Of a DNA stretch of 60,000 bases, positions 51,235 to 60,000 are shown piece by piece. Under the pieces are notes generated by a model, which did not search any database, had not been told where the DNA came from, and worked only from the letters and a program-made list of their open reading frames with translations. The translations under genes and the position numbers were made by a program. The DNA is from Nematostella vectensis (taxonomy: Eukaryota > Cnidaria > Anthozoa > Actiniaria > Edwardsiidae). How positions within the stretch are numbered: position 1 is the first letter of the stretch; each line of letters begins with the position of its first letter. Location of the stretch: the NCBI RefSeq assembly GCF_932526225.1, contig NC_064036.1, positions 12,829,181 through 12,889,180 of the forward strand, given 5' to 3'.

Positions 51235-54200
51235 TGGATATTTCGAGGTGTGACTTATGTTTTATCAACTTCTTTGTCCCCGCCTCCAAGAATGATTGGC
51301 AGCTTTAAAAAGACAGCCTCTTAGGAATTTACAAGTATTAATTGCCTTTTTCAAGGGAAGATTTTTTTACTGGATATACTTCCTTCCCATCTCTTAGCCT
51401 TAGATTATTACTAACTATTTTTATATACTCTTTCACAGACTTGCTTTACCTTTGGATATTTATTTTGTAGTATTCTGTAAACTATGGTGCAAAAAATGAT
51501 ATGCAATGACTCCAGTTCACTGTACCATGAAGGGTAGCCTGGTCAAGTGAAACGTGGGATACAAATCCAAAGGTTTTTAAACTACACATACGTTAAAAAG
51601 GTTACCCGGGTAGTTTCGGGGCATATCCTTTTATACCGAGATCCCGCGTGGTTAATAGTCGTAAATACGAAAAAAATGTCAGAGTGTGCGTGCTAGTGTG
51701 TGGCTCTACCAACAGCAATTTTAGAAAACACTGTCACAAGCCCCTGCACAGTACCGCGTCGTTTCCACTTTTAAACTTCTCAACCGAGACGAAAACAGCC
51801 CAAAAAAGTGATAGTTATATGCGCTTTCGTACAATAGAAAAAGGATGGTATATTGAAAGAGCCCATCAGCTATATTACGATCAAACACGCATTGGAGTAG
51901 GCATTTCACGTTCTAAGGTTGACAAACTCTCACAAAAATTATAATGCTAGCCATCCAGGCTTTGAAACCAATATTGCTGCTAAATTAGGATGTACTCTTG
52001 CGCGACGTCATTAATTATTGCACACTTTATTGCCACCAATAATGAAATCTTAACAGTGTAAGGCAAGCCGGTGCTTTACTTCCATTTATTTCTACTCTCT
52101 TTTAACCATACCCTAAGCATGTCAGCATAAGCTAAGAACTACCTAGCCAAAGTTTGTCAAACGAATAATCGTGATTGGAATGTTATTGTCACACATGGTT
52201 AAACACCGTAGCAAAGTGCTCGTTTTTTTTAAATGCTCTTCAATCTTTGTTAAAATCGTAGATATGCGCCTCAACGTTTTGAGCAGTTATTCCTTTATAC
52301 AACAGCACATGACAAAGAATTTCGTGGATTTATCAATATTCGTGCATTGATGCGATGTCATGAAAGAGCGAATGTTTTGCTCTCCAGCAAGAACGTGAGC
52401 TCGTTTGAGACGTGTCACCAAATGCTGATTCATTGGGTAAAAGGGAGGCCGACAAGCCTCCTTCCGAATATTTAAAAACACGTTATAACAAATGAACTGG
52501 TCTTGGATTGGTATATGTCCTTCACATCTTTGAATTTATTTGGTAGTATGTCGTGCGAAAAATGATATACAATCATGAATGCTTATCATAATCGAAACGA
52601 AAAAAATAAGGGAAGGGATGAGTAATCATATTGAAATAGCAAATTAACTATACAACAAACCAACACGCATTGAAGTAGGCATTTCAGGTTCTAATAAATG
52701 CACACTTTCATGCCATCAGTAATGAAATCTTCTGATTCTACTGATACAGAGAAAGGCAAGCTCGTGCTTTAAATTCATTCCTTTCTGCTCTGTTTTAACC
52801 ATACCTTGAGCATGTTGGCATTTTGGCCTGGCGTGCCCCTGGAGGGGGGGGGGGGGGGTGTGCACGATACAGAACATTGGGGGGGGGGGGGCACAGCCAC
52901 GTCCCTACAGGTCATTTCCTTATAATTTTTTAGAATATTTGGGGGGCACGTGCCCCCAGTGCCCCATCCCCTTCTACGGCGCTTGCTAATAGTTCACTGA
53001 CGTTCCATAACAATACGCATTGCTGCGATCGAGACTAAACATTCCTGAGAAGGCAAAGTTTCTTAGGCATTCGATTTCGTTTGGCATATATACATTATTT
53101 GTTTTTATATCAATGGATATTTCGAGGTATGACTTTAGTTTTATCAACTTCTTTGTCCCCGCCTCCTCGAATGATTGACAGCTTTAAAAAACCGCCTTTT
53201 AACAATTTAAAAGAATTAATGGCCTTTTTCAAAGGAAGGCTTCTTTTTAGATATGCTTCCTTCCCATCTTATTCCATATAACAATAACTAACGGGTCATG
53301 GATCATTTATATGCCCTTTCACAGTCATGGTCTACCTTTGGATAATTTTGTAGTACTCCGTTCGAAAAATGATATGCAATGATGTCAGTTCACTGTACCA
53401 TGAAGGGTGGTAGCCTGATCAAGTTTAAAGCGAAAAGCAAATCCCGAGGTTTTTTAACTAACCATAACTTGGAAAACGTTATCCGGGCCAATGCATCCCT
53501 TTTAAACCAAGACCCCGTGGTTAATAGTTTATATACAATTTATAGAAGTAAATATGAATAATGTTAGATTTTCCGTGCGAGTATGTGGTTCTATCTGCAG
53601 GAAACACTTGTCACAAGTCCCTGCACAGCACCGCGTCTGTTTATAATGCTTCCCAACCGAGACGGAAAAAAAGACAAAATGCGATTTGTTAGATGCGCTT
53701 TTCGTAGGATAAAAAAGGATGGTCATATTGGAAGAGCCCATCAACTAAATAACAATCAAACACGCATTGGAGTAGGCATTTCACGTTCTAAGGTTGACAA
53801 ACTCTCACAAAAAATAATAATGCTGACCATCCAGGCTTTGGAATCAATATTGCTGCTAAATTGCATATATACATTTTATTTGTTCTTATATCAATGGATA
53901 TTTCGAGGTATGACTTTAGTTTTATCAACTTCTTTGTCCCCGCCTCCTCGAATGATTGACAGCTTTAAAAAGACAGCCTCTTAGGAATTTAGAAGTATTA
54001 ATGGCCTTTTTCAAGGGAAGATTTTTTTTACTGGATATACTTCCTTCCCATCTCATTCCATATAACACACGTTATAACAAATGAAACGGGCCTTAGATTA
54101 TTACTATTTTTATATACTCCTTCACAGACTTGCTTTACCTTTGGATATTTATTTTGAAGTACTCTGTAAACTATGGTGCAAAAAATGATATGCAATGACT

Positions 54201-57200
54201 CCAGTTCACAGTACCATGAAGGGTAGCCTGGTCAAGGTAAACGTGAAAAACAAATCCAAAGGTTTTTTAACTGCCCATTCGTTAAAAAGGTTACCCGGGT
54301 AGTCTCGGGGCATATCCATTTGAGACCCCGCGTGGTTAAAAGTCGTAAATATGAAAAATTTCAGAGTGTGCGTGCTAGTGTGTGGGTTTATCAACAGTAA
54401 TTTTAGACAACACTGTCACAGCCCCTGCACAGCACCGCGTCGTTTCCGCTTTTAAACTTCTCAACCGAGACGAAAACAGCCCAAAAAAGTGATAGTTAGA
54501 TGCGCTTTGGTACGATAGAAAAAGGATGGTCATATTGAAAGAGCCAATCAACTAAATAACAATAAAACACACATTGGACTGGCATTACACGTTCTAAGGT
54601 TGACAAACTCTCACAAAAATTATAATGCTAGCACAGGCTTTGGAACCAATATTGCTGCTAAATTGGGATGTACTCTTGCGCGACGTCATTAATAATTGCA
54701 CACTTTAATGCCACAAATAATGAAATCTTAACAGAGTAAGGCAAGCTGGTGCTTTACTTCCATTTATTTTTATTCTCTTTTAACCATACCCTGAGCATGT
54801 CGGCATGTGTTAAAAAACTACCTAGCCAAAGTTTGTCAAAAGAATAATCGTGATTGGAATGTTTTTGCCACACACGGTTAAACACCGTAGCAAAGTGCTC
54901 TCAAAGTGTATGATTATTTCGCTCCACCTCTTCAACAAAGAGTGTTTTTTAGTACTCTTCAATCTTTGTTAAAATCGTCGATATGCGCCTCAACGTTTTG
55001 AGTGGTTATTTCTTTATACAACAGCACATGACAAAGAATTTCGTGGATTTATCAATATTCGTGCATTGATGCGATGTCATAAAAGAGTGAGTGTTTTGCT
55101 CTCCAGCAAGACCGTGAGCTCGTTTGAGACGTGTCACCAAAAGCTGATTCATTAGGTGAAAGGGAGGCCGACATGCCTCCTTCCCAATCTTTCAAAACAC
55201 GTTATAACAAATGAACTGGTCTTGGATTGGTCACATCTTTGAATTTATTTGGTAGTATTTCGTGGGAAAAATGATATACAATCATGAATGCTTATCAACA
55301 GAAACGAAAAAATAAGGGAAGGGATGAGTGATCATATTGATAGAGCAAATTAACTATATAACAAACCAACAAGCATTGAAGTAGGCATTTTAGGTTCTAA
55401 TAAATGCACACTTTCATGCCAACAGCCTGATCAAGTTTAAAGCGAAAAGCAAATCCCGAGGTTTTTAAACTAACCATAACTTAGAAAACGTTGTCCGGGC
55501 CAATGCATCCCTTTTAAACCAAGACCCCGTGGTTAATAGTTAATATACAATTTATAGAAGTAAATATGAATAATGTTAGAGTTTGCGTGCGAGTATGTGG
55601 TTCTATCTGCAGGAAACACTTGTCACAAGTCCCTGCACAGCACCGCGTCTGTTTATAATGCTTCCCAACCGAGACGGAAAAAAAGACAAAATGCGATTTG
55701 TTAGATGCGCTTTTCGTAGGATAAAAAAGGATGGTCATATTGGAAGAGCCCATCAACTAAATAACAATCAAACACGCATTGGAGTAGGCATTTCACGTTC
55801 TAAGGTTGACAAACTCTCACAAAAAATAATAATGCTGACCATCCAGGCTTTGGAATCAATATTGCTGCTAAATTGCATATATACATTTTATTTGTTCTTA
55901 TATCAATGGATATTTCGAGGTATGACTTTAGTTTTATCAACTTCTTTGTCCCCGCCTCCTCGAATGATTGACAGCTTTAAAAAGACAGCCTCTTAGGAAT
56001 TTAGAAGTATTAATGGCCTTTTTCAAGGGAAGATTTTTTTTACTGGATATACTTCCTTCCCATCTCATTCCATATAACACACGTTATAACAAATGAAACG
56101 GGCCTTAGATTATTACTATTTTTATATACTCCTTCACAGACTTGCTTTACCTTTGGATATTTATTTTGAAGTACTCTGTAAACTATGGTGCAAAAAATGA
56201 TATGCAATGACTCCAGTTCACAGTACCATGAAGGGTAGCCTGGTCAAGGTAAACGTGAAAAACAAATCCAAAGGTTTTTTAACTGCCCATACGTTAAAAA
56301 GGTTACCCGGGTAATCTCGGGGCATATCCATTTGAGACCCCGCGTGGTTAAAAGTCGTAAATATGAAAAATTTCAGAGTGTGCGTGCTAGTGTGTGGGTT
56401 TATCAACAGTAATTTTAGACAACACTGTCACAGCCCCTGCACAGCACCGCGTCGTTTCCGCTTTTAAACTTCTCAACCGAGACGAAAACAGCCCAAAAAA
56501 GTGATAGTTAGATGCGCTTTGGTACGATAGAAAAAGGATGGTCATATTGAAAGAGCCAATCAACTAAATAACAATAAAACACACATTGGACTGGCATTAC
56601 ACGTTCTAAGGTTGACAAACTCTCACAAAAATTATAATGCTAGCACAGGCTTTGGAACCAATATTGCTGCTAAATTGGGATGTACTCTTGCGCGACGTCA
56701 TTAATAATTGCACACTTTAATGCCACAAATAATGAAATCTTAACAGAGTAAGGCAAGCTGGTGCTTTACTTCCATTTATTTTTATTCTCTTTTAACCATA
56801 CCCTGAGCATGTCGGCATGTGTTAAAAAACTACCTAGCCAAAGTTTGTCAAAAGAATAATCGTGATTGGAATGTTTTTGCCACACACGGTTAAACACCGT
56901 AGCAAAGTGCTCTCAAAGTGTATGATTATTTCGCTCCACCTCCTCAACAAAGAGTGTTTTTTAATACTCTTCAATCTTTGTTAAAATCGTCGATATGCGC
57001 CTCAACGTTTTGAGTGGTTATTTCTTTATACAACAGCACATGACAAAAAATTTCGTGGATTTATCAATATTCGTGCATTGATGCGATGTCATAAAAGAGC
57101 GAGTGTTTTGCTCTCCAGCAAGACCGTGAGCTCGTTTGAGACGTGTCACCAAATGCTGATTCATTGGGTGAAAGGGAGGCCGGCATGCCTCCTTCCCAAT

Positions 57201-60000
57201 CTTTCAAAACACGTTATAACAAATGAACTGGTCTTGGATTGGTCACATCTTTGAATTTATTTGGTAGTATTTCGTGGGAAAAATGATATACAATCATGAA
57301 TGCTTATCAACCGAAACGAAAAAATAAGGGAAGGGATGAGTGATCATATTGAAAGAGGAAATTAACTATATAACAAACCAACAAGCATTGAAGTAGGCAT
57401 TTTAGGTTCTAATAAATGCACACTTTCATGCCAACAGCCTGATCAAGTTTAAAGCGAAAAGCAAATCCCGAGGTTTTTAAACTAACCATAACTTAGAAAA
57501 CGTTGTCCGGGCCAATGCATCCCTTTTAAACCAAGACCCCGTGGTTAATAGTTAATATACAATTTATAGAAGTAAATATGAATAATGTTAGAGTTTGCGT
57601 GCGAGTATGTAGTTCTATCTGCAGGAAACACTTGTCACAAGTCCCTGCACAGCACCGCGTCTATTTATAATGCTTCCCAACCGAGACGGAAAAAAAGACA
57701 AAATGCGATTTGTTAGATGCGCTTTGGTACGATAGAAAAAGGATGGTCATATTGAAAGAGCCCATCAACTAAATAACAATCAAACACGCATTGGAGTAGG
57801 CATTTCACGTTCTAAGGTTGACAAACTCTCACAAAAATAATCTAAATTCGGATGTACTCTTGCGCGACGTCATTAATAATTGCACACCTAAATGCCACCA
57901 ATAATGAAATCTTAACAGAGTAAGGCAAGCCTGTGCTTTACTTCCATTTATTTTTATTCTCTTTTAACCATACCCTGAGCATGTCGGCATAAGCTAAGAA
58001 CTACCTAGCCAAAGTTTGTCAAACGAATAATCGTGATTGGAATGTTATTGTCACACATGGTTAAACACCGTAGCAAAGTGCCCTTAAAGTGTATGATTAT
58101 TTCGCTCCACTTCCTCAGCAAGTAGTTTTTTTTTAAATGCTCTTTAATCTTTGTTAAAATCGTAGATATGCGCCTCAACGTTTTGAGCAGTTATTCCTTT
58201 ATACAACAGCACATGACAAAGAATTTCGTGGATTTATCAATATTCGTGCATTGATGCGATGTCATAAAAGAGCGTGTGTTTTGCTCTCCAGCAAGAACGT
58301 GAGCTCGTTTGAGACGTGTCACCAAATGCTGATCCATTGGGTAAAAGGAAGGCCGGCATGCCTCCTTCCCAATCTTTCAAAACACGTTATAACAAATGAA
58401 CTGGTCTTGGATTGGTCACATCTTTGAATTTATTTGGTAGTATTTCGTGGGAAAAATGATACACAATCATGAATGCTTATCAACCGAAACGAAAAAATAA
58501 GAAAAGGGATGAGTGATCATATTGAAGGAGCAAATTAACTATATAACAAACCAACACGCATTAGAGTAGGCATTTTAGGTTCCAATAAATGCACACTTTC
58601 ATGCCAACAGCCTGATCAAGTTTAGAGCGGAGAGCAAATCCCGAGGTTTTTAAACTAACCATAACTTAGAAAACGTTGTCCGGGCCAATGCATCCCTTTT
58701 AAACCAAGACCCCGTGGTTAATAGTTAATATACAATTTATAGAAGTAAATATGAATAATGTTAGAGTTTGCGTGCGAGTATGTAGTTCTATCTGCAGGAA
58801 ACACTTGTCACAAGTCCCTGCACAGCACCGCGTCTGTTTATAATGCTTCCCAACCGAGACGGGAAAAAAGACAAAATGCGATTTGTTAGATGCGCTTTGG
58901 TACGATAGAAAAAGGATGGTCATATTGAAAGAGCCCATCAACTAAATAACAATCAAACACGCATTGGAGTAGGCATTTCACGTTCTAAGGTTGACAAACT
59001 CTCACAAAAATAATCTAAATTGGGATGTACTCTTGCGCGACGTCATTAATTATTGCACACTTTATTGCCACCAATAATGAAATCTTAACAGAGTAAGGCA
59101 AGCCGGTGCTTCACTTCCATTTATTTCTACTATCTTTTAACCATACCCTAAGCATGTCGGCATAAGCTAAGAACTACCTAGCCAAAGTTTGTCAAACGAA
59201 TAATCGTGATTGGAATGTTATTGTCACACATGGTTAAACACCGTAGCAAAGTGCTCTTAAAGTGTATGATTATTTCGCTCCACTTCCTCAGCAAGTAGTT
59301 TTTTTTTAAATGCTCTTCAATCTTTGTTAAAATCGTCGATATGCGCCTCAACGTTTTGAGTGGTTATTTCTTTATACAACAAGACATGACAAAGAACTTA
59401 TAGTGGATTTATCAATATTCGTGCATTGATGCGATGTCATAAAAGAGCGAGTGTTTTGCTCTCCAGCAAAACCGTGAGCTCGTTTGAGACGTGTCACCAA
59501 ATGCTGATCCATTGGGTAAAAGGGAGGCCGGCAAGCCTCCTTCCCAATCTTTCAAAACACGTTATAACAAATGAACTGGTCTTGGATTGGTCACATCTTT
59601 GAATTTATTTGGTAGTATTTCGTGCGAAAAAGGATATACAATCATGAATGCTTATCAACCGAAAGGAAAAAATAAGAGAAGGGATGAGTGGTCATATTAA
59701 AAATAGCAAATTAACTATACAACAAACCAACACGCATTGAAGTAGGCATTTCAGGTTCTAATAAATGCACACTTTCATGCCACCAGTAATGAAATCTTCT
59801 GATTTGACTGATACAGAAAGGCAAGCTCGTGCTTTAATTTCATCCCTTTTTCTGCTCTGTTTTAACCATACCCTGAGCACGCTGGAATGTGGACATGTTC
59901 TAAAAAGCCTATCTAGCTAAAATTTGTCAAAAAGAATAATCATGACTGGAATGTGATTGTCACACGGTTAAACACCGTGGTAGCGTAAGTGTATGAATAA
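51235..60000. repeat. Higher-order tandem repeat array, about 2.0 kb period
   Basis: The anchor AATATGAATAATGTTAGA occurs at 53551, 55563, 57574 and 58748, giving spacings of 2012, 2011 and 1174. A related but distinct sub-unit (GTCGTAAATAYGAAAAA...CAGAGTGTGCGTGCTAG) occurs at about 51658, 54343 and 56355. The long unit is therefore an alpha (about 0.8 kb) plus beta (about 1.2 kb) pair, and the 1174-bp unit is a fusion. Repeated ORFs up to 138 codons, such as 53583-53984 and 55583-55996, drift in frame between copies and show no domain. The array continues past the right edge. I see no gene. Confidence 0.85.
52835..52905. repeat. G-tract cluster in the array
   Basis: G runs of 11-16 around GCACGATACAGAACATT, followed by CACAGCCACGTCCCTAC, as at 17236-17292. 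Confidence 0.6.

Noticed and set aside
55514-55756. Cys-containing 80-aa minus ORF repeated in the array (RCCAGTCDKCF) as a toxin-like or cysteine-rich peptide
   Set aside because: No signal peptide, frames differ between units, and the cysteines arise from the repeated CCCTGCACAGCACCGCG sequence.

Overview
The window looks like animal nuclear DNA, most likely from a cnidarian (anthozoan). It is AT-rich and intron-bearing, packed with transposon debris and without bacterial operons. It carries secreted D8C-domain (uromodulin/GP2/OIT3-type) exons, a LamG/pentraxin-like exon and a DIRS-type tyrosine-recombinase retroelement. The taxonomic call is inference from these families and the repeat style. 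No alignment was run; all similarities were judged by eye.

The main host content is a minus-strand cluster of D8C genes that can be assembled exon by exon. Every intron phase fits, from a signal-peptide start to a stop codon. Gene 1 (7840-12528) has 6 coding exons, 425 codons plus stop, and three D8C domains. Gene 2 (41350-51167) has 7 coding exons, 558 codons plus stop, and four domains. A third copy shows only its first two exons (252-963) and continues off the left edge. The domain exons are symmetric phase 1-1 units, tandemly duplicated with their introns (period about 1.09 kb), which explains three versus four domains. Each domain has ten cysteines.

Layout. 1-1240: 5' end of D8C gene 3, with a 200-N gap. 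1241-3075: 5' half of a DIRS-like element. 3076-12805: segment S1, ending with D8C gene 1. 12806-16851: a second, longer, decayed DIRS-like element (promoter, gag zinc knuckle, RT, methyltransferase-like region, start of the recombinase ORF). 15429-31340: a near-identical tandem duplication of about 8 kb that starts inside the RT and ends inside a 60-72 bp minisatellite. Each unit carries a LamG-type gene fragment and two unrecognised exon-like ORFs. 31000-32110: the minisatellite. 32997-33541: a TA-flanked MITE with another MITE nested in it. 33496-51390: segment S2, a direct copy of S1 with insertions: about 3.1 kb containing a LINE 3' end, one extra D8C exon unit, and a 3.69 kb TTAA-flanked inverted-repeat element inside an intron of gene 2. 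51235-60000: a tandem array of about 2.0 kb higher-order units. Its sequence also flanks the DIRS-like element and forms the upstream flank of the D8C genes.

Because S1 and S2 are paralogous, several insertions can be compared with their empty sites inside this window. The gap at 597-796 is a clear case of a placeholder with no missing sequence. Many near-identical copies mean that uncollapsed haplotypes or misassembly must be kept in mind.
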